From a virus, in the IMG/VR virus record IMGVR_UViG_3300046028_000173, positions 1-34,472 of that record: a stretch of 34,472 nucleotides of DNA. One strand, written 5' to 3'. This document shows positions 22,398 through 30,538 of this stretch, one piece after another. A program made the translations under genes and the position numbers. Below the pieces are notes generated by a model, which saw nothing but the letters and a program-made list of their open reading frames with translations, was not told the origin of the DNA and made no database searches. Positions within the stretch are counted from its first letter, which is position 1. Every line of letters starts with the position of its first letter.

Positions 22398-22483
22398 TTT
22401 ACGTTTGCAGTTGGTTGTTGCTTAACCTACTATTTTTACTTTGGTTCATATTCAAGTATTTAACACTTGAAGAGCGTGAGTAA
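22394..22483 (+). CDS. 29-aa membrane microprotein, last gene of rightward block
   Basis: The ATG at 22394 overlaps the preceding stop as ATGA, and the frame ends at the TAA at 22481-22483. The peptide is one membrane span (CSWLLLNLLFLLWFIF) with a charged tail (KYLTLEERE). Its last 32 bases overlap the 3' end of the endolysin gene on the other strand. The coupling, a clean hydrophobic span and a charged end make a real gene plausible. Its size is near the lower limit, so some doubt remains. Confidence 0.6.
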   Translation: MIYVCSWLLLNLLFLLWFIFKYLTLEERE

Positions 22484-23048
22484 TGTGTTTAATGCGATCC
22501 TCAAGACCAATAAAACCACCATTGATCTTTTTGGTCATGGTTTTATAGTCTTGGGTATCTGCATACTGGTTTAACTTGTGGGTATCCCAAAACCATCCCG
22601 CAGTAAGGGCAGCGTACATCGGAGTAGCAACAAGGTCAGGCTCCATAATGAAATCCACCCCTAGAGCCTTACCCGCATGGTGGTAGTTAGCTGATCCTGT
22701 AAGTTGGATACATCCTCTGCCTCTGAAGCGATAACCATCACCAGAAGCCTCATCCCTGTTGCCCATACGACTTGAGTAAACAGTATTGGCAATCAACTTA
22801 GGATTACGAGCGCAAGCCTGTGCTTTGGCTGAGTCAAACCTTTTAGGCCAGAGTTTCTGTAAAGCCTCCGCACGATAATTTAAGTTCTCCTCAAGAACCT
22901 TAAAGTTTCCGCACTCATGCCCACATTGACCAATAAAAGCGGCTTTTCTCAGGTTGCTAGAGATGTCAAACCTTTCAAAAGTAGCATTCAAAGCATCTAC
23001 CCAAACAGGACTTATGTGAAGGCTATCAAGTTGATTAGCGTTTATCAT
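22452..23048 (-). CDS. Endolysin, GH19 chitinase/lysozyme-like
   Basis: This 198-aa protein has the GH19 lysozyme pattern: AAFIGQCGHECGNFKVLEEN with the general-acid Glu E45 (GHE) and a second Glu at 54, then YRFRGRGCIQLTGSANYHHA and the C-terminal NGGFIGLEDRIKH. GH19 endolysins cut peptidoglycan glycan strands at the end of infection. There is no signal peptide or SAR span, so it depends on a holin for export. It is the last gene of the leftward block and overlaps the spanin gene by 14 bases. Confidence 0.93.
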   Translation of the reverse strand: MINANQLDSLHISPVWVDALNATFERFDISSNLRKAAFIGQCGHECGNFKVLEENLNYRAEALQKLWPKRFDSAKAQACARNPKLIANTVYSSRMGNRDEASGDGYRFRGRGCIQLTGSANYHHAGKALGVDFIMEPDLVATPMYAALTAGWFWDTHKLNQYADTQDYKTMTKKINGGFIGLEDRIKHITHALQVLNT

Positions 23049-23532
23049 TTAATAGATTCCTGACATCGTTATAAGCGTCTACACACGCATTGAGAGCAGC
23101 AGTATTTCTATCACCTTGAGCGACTATTTCTGCGATGGCTTGGAGGGTTGCTCGTTCGGCATCAGGAGCTGGGTCAGGCGCTCTGTCAGGTTCACTGGTT
23201 GCTTTTGTATCTGTGGTGGCAACGGGGGTATTTGTGGGGGTTTGTACACAACTGGGGGCGGAGATGCGCACCCTACCAGCGCTGATAGCACGATTAAGAG
23301 CAGACTGTTTTTGATTGACAACATTTGTGGTCTCCATGAGTTTGGTTGCGGTAGTGTTTAACTGTTCGTTAAGTTTCTGCTCAGTAGTCCTAGATTCCTC
23401 ATTCTTCTTGGCTATCTCAATCTGCATTTCCTTATCCCTGTCTGACCACCCAAAATGGTAGCCACCACGATAAGTCCCAAACAGACTAATTGCCAGACCA
23501 ACAAGTAACCAAGGTAAAGGTATGCCAAACAT
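23035..23532 (-). CDS. Rz: Inner-membrane spanin (Rz-like)
   Basis: This 165-aa protein has an N-terminal membrane span (residues ~5-22, PLPWLLVGLAISLFGTYRGG), then a long charged coiled coil (KEMQIEIAKKNEESRTTEQK onward), a Pro/Thr-rich linker and a helical end. This is the i-spanin layout: it is anchored in the inner membrane and joins the outer-membrane lipoprotein encoded inside it (23124-23324) to fuse the two membranes. The start shares TAATG with the stop of the holin candidate. Confidence 0.88.
   Translation of the reverse strand: MFGIPLPWLLVGLAISLFGTYRGGYHFGWSDRDKEMQIEIAKKNEESRTTEQKLNEQLNTTATKLMETTNVVNQKQSALNRAISAGRVRISAPSCVQTPTNTPVATTDTKATSEPDRAPDPAPDAERATLQAIAEIVAQGDRNTAALNACVDAYNDVRNLLNDKR
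23124..23324 (-). CDS. Rz1: Outer-membrane spanin (Rz1-like), embedded in Rz
   Basis: This 66-aa frame lies wholly inside the Rz gene, in the +1 frame. It begins MLSIKNSLLLIVLSALVGCA: a lipoprotein signal with lipobox SALVGC and Ala-Ser after the Cys, so C19 would be lipidated. The mature part is Pro-rich (SPPPVVYKPPQIPPLPPQIQ), as in Rz1. The nested arrangement is the classic one of phage lambda. It marks the host as Gram-negative. Confidence 0.9.
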   Translation of the reverse strand: MLSIKNSLLLIVLSALVGCASPPPVVYKPPQIPPLPPQIQKQPVNLTERLTQLLMPNEQPSKPSQK

Positions 23533-24011
23533 TACTCAGCCTCTTTTCTTGCTTCTGCCAACTGGATGCGCTCATAGTCGCTTTCCAAGTGGTCAGGGGG
23601 AGTTGTAGGAGGTGGGCCTGGTGTCCAACTCTCATCCAACTCAGGGTTCACCCAAGCGGGTAAAGCTCCTGATGGTGAAGTCCATGTCTGCGTACCATAG
23701 GACTGATTAAAACCGCCCTGAGAGCCTCCCATTGGCTGGCACATTGCCTGTTGGGGTGGCTGTTGCTTAGAAGTCATTGCCCGTTTACCGATAACACCAC
23801 CAATACCGCCCACAATCAGCAAGACAATGTCGTTCATCATCTTAACGTAGGCCTGATCTACTGGCGCCATGCTTTTGATTGGCTGTGTTATGAACGTGAC
23901 AGAATAAAGCAAAGCAATCACGATAAAGAAAAGAATAAAAGTGACAGCAAGCACAACAATGCCCCAGACCCTGACCTCAATCTCTTCAGTTGTTAGGTTT
24001 AACTTCGTCAA
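23532..24011 (-). CDS. Holin candidate with two membrane spans and Pro-rich tail
   Basis: This 159-aa protein has one membrane span at ~16-42 (VVLAVTFILFFIVIALLYSV) and a second at ~60-77 (DIVLLIVGGIGGVIGKRA), with a short loop between. After the second span comes a long soluble tail rich in Gly, Pro, Ser and Gln (GGSQGGFNQSYGTQTW) ending acidic. Two spans and a place directly before the spanins and endolysin fit a holin; the ~80-residue tail is longer than usual. Alternatively it is a membrane protein of other use, with the true holin among the nearby microproteins. Confidence 0.72.
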   Translation of the reverse strand: MTKLNLTTEEIEVRVWGIVVLAVTFILFFIVIALLYSVTFITQPIKSMAPVDQAYVKMMNDIVLLIVGGIGGVIGKRAMTSKQQPPQQAMCQPMGGSQGGFNQSYGTQTWTSPSGALPAWVNPELDESWTPGPPPTTPPDHLESDYERIQLAEARKEAE

Positions 24012-24177
24012 TTTTTTTCTCCAAGATGGGTGCTACCAAGTATTCTGGACAAGTCTGTGTAAACAGACATCTAGGCTTTTGGCACTCTGGTGCATGAAAT
24101 TGATCAGGATTCTGGCACTTGTAACGATACTTTTCTTCGCAGCCAGTAAGCAACAATAGAAGCAATAGATATCTCAT
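23986..24177 (-). CDS. Small Cys-rich lipoprotein (63 aa)
   Basis: This 63-aa protein begins MRYLLLLLLLTGCEEKYRYK, a short signal with lipobox LLTGC (C13). Four further Cys follow (C21, C32, C37, C43), likely two disulphides in the periplasm. Glu at +2 and +3 after the lipid Cys does not give inner-membrane retention by the Asp+2 rule, so outer-membrane placement is possible. A lipoprotein in a lysis cassette might serve superinfection exclusion or lysis timing (inference). It overlaps the holin candidate by 26 bases. Confidence 0.78.
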   Translation of the reverse strand: MRYLLLLLLLTGCEEKYRYKCQNPDQFHAPECQKPRCLFTQTCPEYLVAPILEKKIDEVKPNN

Positions 24178-24323
24178 ATTGGCAGCCTGTCAATGATGGC
24201 ATTCATTATTCTGTCTGACAGAAAATTGGGTAATATTTTCATAATATCGAAAAACAATATTGCCGCCCATCCACCACCAAGGATTTTGAAAAACATATCA
24301 GCAGTCTTTTGATATTCGTTCAT
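24174..24323 (-). CDS. Small membrane protein (49 aa)
   Basis: A frame from the ATG at 24321-24323 to the TGA at 24174-24176 encodes 49 aa beginning MNEYQKTADMFFKILGGGWA, with one span (GGGWAAILFFDIMKIL) and a soluble end (DRIMNAIIDRLPI). The stop overlaps the next start (ATGA). It lies in the lysis cassette. It could be a holin, antiholin or accessory; nothing decides. Confidence 0.68.
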   Translation of the reverse strand: MNEYQKTADMFFKILGGGWAAILFFDIMKILPNFLSDRIMNAIIDRLPI

Positions 24324-24390
24324 AAATCACTATCCAAAAAAAGTAATTTAAAGGAACAGCAGACCAAAGCAATACATCAAAAATTGTCAT
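24298..24390 (-). CDS. 30-aa membrane microprotein
   Basis: A frame from the ATG at 24388-24390 to the TGA at 24298-24300 encodes 30 aa, MTIFDVLLWSAVPLNYFFWI then VIYERISKDC. One hydrophobic span is followed by a basic/polar end. Its start overlaps the stop of the 24387-24875 gene (ATGA), and it overlaps the next gene by 26 bases in another frame. The coupling supports it; the length leaves doubt. Confidence 0.55.
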   Translation of the reverse strand: MTIFDVLLWSAVPLNYFFWIVIYERISKDC

Positions 24391-24875
24391 CTTCCACACC
24401 TATTGGTAGCGCAATGGTCTAGCACCTCATAGATGCCATAAGCGCAAAGAACAATAGCAAGCACCAGTCCACCAAGCATTAGGCCAAGTTCCAAGTCTTC
24501 TTGGTCTTCCTTTTTCTTTCTCTCAGCTGCTTCTTTTTCTTTACGCGCATTGTGTGCGTCTTCAATGTCCATAGCAGAGGCTCTGGCTTTAATCTTCTGC
24601 CAAACATCCATCTTGTTGGCTTGAAAGAAAAGCATCTGAAGCTCTTTCTCAAACTCCCTCGTGGACTCCAAAGCCATCTCGATCTCGATGGCCATACCCA
24701 TAGAAGAACCACCCTTTTTGGCGGCTGCTACGGCCTTGGTGGCTTCGGACTTTGCGTTGAAATACTTGCCTAAAAGTGGGCCGAGCGAGGCTACATCATC
24801 TACAGTCTTGGATGCTTGCTTGATGAGCTTGACCGCTGACTGTATGCCAGCTAGGGCTGTTACTGGATCAATCAT
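24387..24875 (-). CDS. Coiled-coil protein with C-terminal membrane span (162 aa)
   Basis: This 162-aa protein begins MIDPVTALAGIQSAVKLIKQ. It has a helical N-terminal half with a Gly/Ala stretch, then a highly charged helix (RKEKEAAERKKKEDQEDLEL), and a membrane span at ~129-149 (LGLMLGGLVLAIVLCAYGIY). Similar proteins lie among the internal/lysis genes of related podoviruses (recollection). It may be a membrane-linked virion or lysis-timing protein. It is coupled on both sides by ATGA. Confidence 0.75.
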   Translation of the reverse strand: MIDPVTALAGIQSAVKLIKQASKTVDDVASLGPLLGKYFNAKSEATKAVAAAKKGGSSMGMAIEIEMALESTREFEKELQMLFFQANKMDVWQKIKARASAMDIEDAHNARKEKEAAERKKKEDQEDLELGLMLGGLVLAIVLCAYGIYEVLDHCATNRCGR

Positions 24876-25024
24876 TTTCGTTCAACTTTTTTCCATTCAA
24901 GACACCAAACCTTGCGGCTGTAAACATCACCTGTCCATGCCCATCTAACACATCTGTATTCAGTTTTCTCTTTACTAGATGCCACCAATGTAAACAACAT
25001 TGAAAGCATCAGTAGCCATTTCAC
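24872..25024 (-). CDS. Small secreted or membrane-anchored protein (50 aa), GTG start
   Basis: The GTG at 25022-25024 overlaps the preceding stop as GTGA, and the frame ends with the TGA at 24872-24874. The 50-aa product begins MKWLLMLSMLFTLVASSKEK, a signal-like hydrophobic stretch, then a compact Trp/Cys-rich part (YRCVRWAWTGDVYSRKVWCL) with two Cys that could form a disulphide. An in-frame ATG at 25007-25009 would give a shorter product lacking the basic start. The function is unknown. Confidence 0.68.
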   Translation of the reverse strand: MKWLLMLSMLFTLVASSKEKTEYRCVRWAWTGDVYSRKVWCLEWKKVERK

Positions 25025-25113
25025 GGGTACGCCCAAACAATAATATAACTACAAAAGATGACAAAGCAAGCAACACAGGCCGAGGCAATGATTGCTTCTA
25101 TCCAATCTTTCAT
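25021..25113 (-). CDS. 30-aa membrane microprotein
   Basis: A frame from the ATG at 25111-25113 (ATGA with the stop of the 25110-27074 gene) to the TGA at 25021-25023 encodes 30 aa: MKDWIEAIIASACVACFVIF then CSYIIVWAYP. One span carries three Cys. Its stop overlaps the next start as GTGA. It opens the lysis cassette. The two-sided coupling is good evidence for so short a gene. Confidence 0.6.
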   Translation of the reverse strand: MKDWIEAIIASACVACFVIFCSYIIVWAYP

Positions 25114-27074
25114 GGCTTTTTCGAAGCCTCTGCCTTATTCAAAGCCTGATTGATTCGAGCCTTAGTTTTATTGTTCTTAATTTGCTGTGTTGCCGCCTTA
25201 ATTCCAGTCAAAACAGGTATTGGTAAGCCTACAAAAGATGCCAGTAAGCCCGCCTCAGTAGTAGCACCAACAATGTTCATAAGTGTCATCGCAGTTCCAG
25301 AGGTGTTGACTAATGTGCCAGGCGGAACAGTATTCACATACTTGATAACTTCGTTCAAATCTCTAACTGTTTGAGCTTGTTGTTTTCCAAGGATAGTGTC
25401 TAAACGACCATCAGCATCTAAAGATGCTACTGCTGAATTCAATTTGGCTGGTGAAATTACATCACGACCCATTGAATCAGTTTGCAATCCTTTTTTGGCT
25501 TCGTTTTCAAGATATTTAAGTGTTGCGCCTTGCAATTCTTTCATGGCGTTTTGGCCATCTTTTCCGCTTGTCAATAAAACACGACGCAAGAATGTCACTT
25601 CTTCTGGTGTTGCATTCAGAATAGACTTTTGAAAAGCCTCACTGGCCGCCACTTTTGGGTCATCTTTTCCTTTAACAGTTGTGAGCAAATTTGCAACAAC
25701 TGCACGACCTTCATACTTACGAGCTTGCTTTTCACGCAAAGAACGAGCTTCTGCATACAGTGGGCCAGCTACATCTTTTGTTGTTTCATCAATCAAAGAT
25801 TTAATTATGGCTGATTCACGTTTGTTCACAATGTCGTAATCAGTTGATGCGCTGACTTCTTTACGCAATTGCTCCAACTGTTTGACATTTGTATCCAATG
25901 GAGTCAAGTTTCCATCTGCATCTTGTTTGGCAATGCCAAGTTTGACTGCATATTGCTTTGCAGTATCAGGAATGGCAGAGGATGGGACGCCAGTTGGCTT
26001 GCTGTTCAAATAATCAAATAAGGTTGTAATTGTTTCTTGCTCACCATACTTAATAGTTCTTGGCAAAGTGAAATCAACAGGAGCTAATGCCTCCGGTGAA
26101 TTGTCAGCTTTTGTGTAGGCAGCAGAAGTCTTTGCTTTAGCACCTTGCCAACCTTTTGACAACGCATCAATCACCACATTGCCAGTAGCAGCAGGGCCAA
26201 TGGCGGCTGTTTGTGCGCCAGTCATGTCAATCAAAGCATCAAAGTTCTGAAGTGCTTGTAAATTGTTTAATTCTGCACGTTCACGCAAAGGCGCACCTAA
26301 TGGGCCTTTAATCTGTTCTTTCTCAAATGAAAGCTGACCTGCTTCACGAGTTGCAGCACCCTTGGTTAAGTCGATAGGCACTGGCAAGCCTTGAGCAGTT
26401 GTGACTCGTTGTAATTCCATTGGAGTGGCGGCAGCACCTACGCTTGTTCTTGCACCAACGCCACCTTGTACTTCTTCACCAGTAAATAAACCACGAATTG
26501 CTGATTTACCACGTTGTGCGGCTTGTGCGGTCTGCTCTGCGCCTCTTTCAACAGCTTGCAAGCCTCGTAAAGCAGTAGCCTCAACCATAGGAGTAGCTTG
26601 TCTAACTGTCTGACCAAGCATATTGGTTGGCAATGCACCAGGCAGCACTGGGGGCAACATTCCAGCAACCTTACCAATTGCTTGAACTTGCTCCATGCCT
26701 GCCTCAGTTCTTGGCATATATGTATAACGCTCTGCACCAGTAGCGGCACGTTGCTCAATGGCTCTAGCGGCTTCTCTAGTCCCAAATTTTCCCGCCATTG
26801 CTTGCTGGAGTAATTCAGACAAACCACCGCCAATAGTGCCAACCAAACCACCAGTAGCAGCAGTCCCCAAGGTTAAAGCAGTCTCACCAGCACCAATTAG
26901 TTGGTCAACAATGCCAGACTTTGGAGGTTCTGGCGATATCTTTTCAGCCATCTGAGCTTGATTCTGTAAACCCTTGGCTACTTCATAAGCCTGTGCAACA
27001 GTCTCAAACTCAGGTGTTCCTTGCTTGGCTTTGTTCTGAACAATCCAAGCCGCATATTGCTCTGCTGTTGCCAT
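25110..27074 (-). CDS. Large internal virion / ejection protein candidate (654 aa)
   Basis: This 654-aa protein begins MATAEQYAAWIVQNKAKQGT. Residues ~10-40 form a motif (IVQNKAKQGTPEFETVAQAY) that recurs near the N-terminus of phage internal proteins. Residues ~55-95 are Gly/Ala-rich and could insert in membranes (ALTLGTAATGGLVGTIGGGL). The rest is helical and Ala/Gln/Lys-rich. I see no lytic transglycosylase catalytic motif. With the next two genes it makes a trio of large helical proteins, as expected of the three ejection proteins of P22- and T7-like phages. The assignment rests on position and composition. Confidence 0.72.
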   Translation of the reverse strand: MATAEQYAAWIVQNKAKQGTPEFETVAQAYEVAKGLQNQAQMAEKISPEPPKSGIVDQLIGAGETALTLGTAATGGLVGTIGGGLSELLQQAMAGKFGTREAARAIEQRAATGAERYTYMPRTEAGMEQVQAIGKVAGMLPPVLPGALPTNMLGQTVRQATPMVEATALRGLQAVERGAEQTAQAAQRGKSAIRGLFTGEEVQGGVGARTSVGAAATPMELQRVTTAQGLPVPIDLTKGAATREAGQLSFEKEQIKGPLGAPLRERAELNNLQALQNFDALIDMTGAQTAAIGPAATGNVVIDALSKGWQGAKAKTSAAYTKADNSPEALAPVDFTLPRTIKYGEQETITTLFDYLNSKPTGVPSSAIPDTAKQYAVKLGIAKQDADGNLTPLDTNVKQLEQLRKEVSASTDYDIVNKRESAIIKSLIDETTKDVAGPLYAEARSLREKQARKYEGRAVVANLLTTVKGKDDPKVAASEAFQKSILNATPEEVTFLRRVLLTSGKDGQNAMKELQGATLKYLENEAKKGLQTDSMGRDVISPAKLNSAVASLDADGRLDTILGKQQAQTVRDLNEVIKYVNTVPPGTLVNTSGTAMTLMNIVGATTEAGLLASFVGLPIPVLTGIKAATQQIKNNKTKARINQALNKAEASKKP

Positions 27075-28612
27075 TATCGACCTCTCTGCAAAATTGCATC
27101 TGCTTGGTTCAAAATACTATTAGCTTGGGCATTAGGATTTGGATTGCTGGGGGTTGGAATCTGGTTCATCAAAGATGTTTGACCACCAGAAGCATATCGT
27201 TTGTTAACATCTGTTGCTACACGAGCAGAGAAGTCGTTAAAAGTCTCGCCTGGTCGAACTGTAAAGTCGCCAGCAACAAACGTTCTGCCCGATCTAGTCA
27301 AAGTCCCATTGTTTTGAGTCAGCCAATCAGTCTTGGCATTTGCAACCGATGCGTCAATGTCTTGAAGTTTAGCCATGCCACGCAAGAACTGAGCAATTTG
27401 AGCAGAGTTTGATGTGTCTTTAGGAAATCCAGACAAAGCCATTTGAATATCTTTGTCTGTTGCAGGGCCTGGCGGCAATGATTTGATTGCGGCTGTGTTA
27501 CGTAAACGAGTGTACTCTTGACGCAAAGAAGTTTCATAACCTTCTGCACCAATTGTAGATTTTGCAAATTCACTAAGGCTTGATAACTTGCCGTAGCCAC
27601 CCAAACCTTCAATACGTTTGGCAAGATCGTTAAATTGATTTGCCGACTGTTTTGAGGTTGCCGCAACAATAGCACTTTCGTTAATCAATTTGCGAGTGTC
27701 AGACGGGATGTCGTTGTTTGCTTTGTTGATTTGAGCAAGTTTCTCAAGAACAGTGGCATTGGTCATCTGTGCGTCTAAGTTCAACTTAGCACCACGAGTT
27801 TTAATTTCACTTTGCACATTCTGAATGTTCCAAGTTTTTTCTTGCAAACCAAGTTCTTGTGCTCGTTGAGTAAACTGTGACTCAATAATTGCTTTCTCTG
27901 CATCTGCTGCTTTTTTGAGCAATTCAGCACGTTTAGTAGGAGTGGCGAATTGTGCCTCAGTTTGAGCAGATTGTGCTTCTGCTGCAAGTTTATTAGTTTT
28001 AGCGGCTGCTTCTTGGGCTTTATAAATGCTCTCCAACTCAGCACGACCAGCAGGGGTTCTCAACAATTGAGCCTCAACTTGATTGATGTTGTAAGTTGGA
28101 GCTGTACCAGCAAAATTCTCAGGCATTGGTGTGCCTTGATCTGCCATTTGTTCACGCTCTTGAACATCCAATGTTTGCGCTCTTCCAGGAGTGCCTGGTT
28201 GAAAAGCCTGTTGTGAAATCTGACGAGCTTGTAATGCTTCTTGTGCAACTTGTTGTCTAGCAACACGTTGTTGCATCTGGTCTGCTGTTGCCAATAACTT
28301 TAAAGCCAAATCTGGATTGCCAAGTTGACTTGCTTTTTGAGCCGCATTAGCCAAAGCAATTGGGTCTGTAATATCAAGACCACGCAACAACTGATCTTGC
28401 TGTGTAATTCTCTGAAGTTGTGGGTCTACAGCACCCAATAAACCACCGCCAGCACGGCCTAAACCAGCCGCACCAGAGTAAATCATTGCTTGCGCTCTGT
28501 CTTCAGGGGCTAACCTAGCCATCGCTATGCCTTCATTCAACGCAGATTGGCGTTGTTGACGCTCATACATATCAGGTGTTACACCAAATAAACTTCCTAC
28601 TATTTCAGCCAT
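27074..28612 (-). CDS. Internal virion / ejection protein candidate (512 aa)
   Basis: This 512-aa protein starts MAEIVGSLFGVTPDMYERQQ. A Gly-rich segment (YSGAAGLGRAGGGLLGAVDP) at residues 45-64 is followed by a long helical Gln/Ala-rich region (QQRVARQQVAQEALQARQIS) and further coiled coil. The C-terminal end is Asn/Gln/Pro-rich. No enzyme motif was seen. It lies between two other large low-complexity virion genes, so it is likely part of the ejectosome. The stop/start join with its neighbour is TAATG. Confidence 0.72.
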   Translation of the reverse strand: MAEIVGSLFGVTPDMYERQQRQSALNEGIAMARLAPEDRAQAMIYSGAAGLGRAGGGLLGAVDPQLQRITQQDQLLRGLDITDPIALANAAQKASQLGNPDLALKLLATADQMQQRVARQQVAQEALQARQISQQAFQPGTPGRAQTLDVQEREQMADQGTPMPENFAGTAPTYNINQVEAQLLRTPAGRAELESIYKAQEAAAKTNKLAAEAQSAQTEAQFATPTKRAELLKKAADAEKAIIESQFTQRAQELGLQEKTWNIQNVQSEIKTRGAKLNLDAQMTNATVLEKLAQINKANNDIPSDTRKLINESAIVAATSKQSANQFNDLAKRIEGLGGYGKLSSLSEFAKSTIGAEGYETSLRQEYTRLRNTAAIKSLPPGPATDKDIQMALSGFPKDTSNSAQIAQFLRGMAKLQDIDASVANAKTDWLTQNNGTLTRSGRTFVAGDFTVRPGETFNDFSARVATDVNKRYASGGQTSLMNQIPTPSNPNPNAQANSILNQADAILQRGR

Positions 28613-28624
28613 GATCTTTGTTCC

Positions 28625-30529
28625 TTACAAAAATGACCCTAAGTCTTGGTTGCCAAATACATTGCCAGTACCAAAACCACCAGTTCCTAATGCGCTAAAT
28701 GTGCTAGGAGGAACATATCCACCACCAGTAAAGTAGTTAGCCAATCCCCGACCCAATGTAGATGTTGGAGAACCCAAGCCACCTAAGAAAGCCGCATAAG
28801 GGTTGTTTGTCACAGCAGGGCTTGTCATCAAGTTACCTGAGATTTGTGCGCCTGTAAGACCGATACGACCCGCATTAGCACCCGCTGTAGCCGATTGTTG
28901 ACCCAAGGAAGCACCCATCTGAAGTGGTTGTTGTCCAAGAGACTCAAGGTTCTGTACTTGACCCATAGCGGCTTGGTAAGGCTGATAAGCCTGTACTTGA
29001 CCACCAAAGTATTGACCCAATGCTTGAGAGCCTTGACCGAGCAAACCAGCGCCAAACAAGGTGTTCTGTTGACCTTCTCGTTGAGCATTAGCCGCCAGTT
29101 GTAGTTCTTGTTGCGCTCTTGCGTTATAGAGAGCCTGTAGTTCAGGAGTAGTTGCACCCAAAGTACCACCTTGTGCAACAGAAAGACCCGCACGACCTTG
29201 TTGTTGTAGTCTGTTTTGCAGATTAGCTAATTCCATCTCACGAGAAGGTTGAAGCAACTGCATCTGCTGATTGATGTACCTTTGAGCAACATCTTGCGGA
29301 GATTGAGAAATATATTGATTACCCAAACCAAACAAGTTAGCCGCACCCGTTTGAAGTGGTGCAAATTGACTTTGAGCGTTCTCTGCTTGCGTAAGGCTAT
29401 AGTTAGCCATTGTTGCAAAGCGGTCTTGCTGTGCTTTGGCTTCAGGAGTTAATTGATAACCCGCAGAAATCATCTGACCCGTAACAGGATCATATTTATA
29501 CTGAGATGTACCAAAGCGAGTGGTCATCCCTACTGGTCGGAATTGAGAACCAGCAACAGCCGCTTGTGTAGCAGTGTTGACATTCTGTGCGGCAGTAGTA
29601 GCGGCATCTCTTGACTCTTGGCTTTGCAGTACACCACCTGCTAAACCTAGACCACCAGTAACTGCATCGCCAAGTAACTTAGTACCCGCATTAGTCAACA
29701 GATTAGTGCCAATTCCAGTTCCAACTTTGGTAATCAAGTCAGTTCCTGCGCCACCAATTGTTGTAGCTATGTTGCCTAAAGTAGAGCCAATATTTCCACC
29801 AACATTACCGAGTGTTGTGCCAATTGAACCAGCAACATTACCTAACGTAGAACCTATTGTTCCTGCGGCATTAGAAAGAGTAGAGCCTGCACCTGAGAGC
29901 AAGCCAGCACCAGAACCACCAGTCAAGTTAGTTAAAGTTCCAACATTTGCACCAGTAGCCAAGGCGTTAGCAAGAGAAGTAGCCCCCGCAGAACCACCTG
30001 CACCACCAAGTGCAAGATCAAGTTGAGCAAGTTCAGCCGCAGACATCCCTGCAGTTCCTGCCGCACCAGCAACTCCACCTCCAGCATTTAATAAACCTGG
30101 CAAACCAAAAAGCAATCCAGCGCCTGCCAAGAACTCACCAAAACCACTTTCTGTTTTTTGAGTCTTAAATGTGTTTAGATACTCACCTGAAGGTGAAAAG
30201 TTTTGTACATCTGTGCCAATAGCAACTTGATCATTTTTGCCACCAGTGGTTTTGTACACTTGTACATTTTCTAGTGGCCCGATGACTTCACTTTCTCCAG
30301 AGCCATAGGTTTGATATTGAGGCTGAATCCAAGTGTCGCCAAGAAGAACTGCTTGATTAGGAGGGATAGTTGCACCAATCTGTGCAGAAATCTGTCCTAC
30401 AGGCGCACCAGAAGCCTCTGCTAGTTGAGCAGGACTAATCTGGTTTTGTGCCATGTATGCTACTAATTCAGCATCGCTAAGGTTAGGATTGGCTGTTAAG
30501 TAGTCAATAATTTGTTGTTTAGTCGCCAT
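28625..30529 (-). CDS. Large Gly/Gln-rich ejection-type virion protein (634 aa)
   Basis: This 634-aa protein starts MATKQQIIDYLTANPNLSDA; the N-terminal ~45 residues look like a small helical domain. Residues ~130-260 are Gly/Ala-rich, including four 11-residue repeats of the form GSTLGNVAGSI (215-258). After this come a Gln-rich helical half and an aromatic/Gly end (YFTGGGYVPP). The Gly-zipper-like repeats suggest a segment that inserts in or crosses membranes during DNA ejection. The family is not certain; DNA-transfer or internal virion protein is the best reading. Confidence 0.72.
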   Translation of the reverse strand: MATKQQIIDYLTANPNLSDAELVAYMAQNQISPAQLAEASGAPVGQISAQIGATIPPNQAVLLGDTWIQPQYQTYGSGESEVIGPLENVQVYKTTGGKNDQVAIGTDVQNFSPSGEYLNTFKTQKTESGFGEFLAGAGLLFGLPGLLNAGGGVAGAAGTAGMSAAELAQLDLALGGAGGSAGATSLANALATGANVGTLTNLTGGSGAGLLSGAGSTLSNAAGTIGSTLGNVAGSIGTTLGNVGGNIGSTLGNIATTIGGAGTDLITKVGTGIGTNLLTNAGTKLLGDAVTGGLGLAGGVLQSQESRDAATTAAQNVNTATQAAVAGSQFRPVGMTTRFGTSQYKYDPVTGQMISAGYQLTPEAKAQQDRFATMANYSLTQAENAQSQFAPLQTGAANLFGLGNQYISQSPQDVAQRYINQQMQLLQPSREMELANLQNRLQQQGRAGLSVAQGGTLGATTPELQALYNARAQQELQLAANAQREGQQNTLFGAGLLGQGSQALGQYFGGQVQAYQPYQAAMGQVQNLESLGQQPLQMGASLGQQSATAGANAGRIGLTGAQISGNLMTSPAVTNNPYAAFLGGLGSPTSTLGRGLANYFTGGGYVPPSTFSALGTGGFGTGNVFGNQDLGSFL

Positions 30530-30538
30530 GATTTTTCC

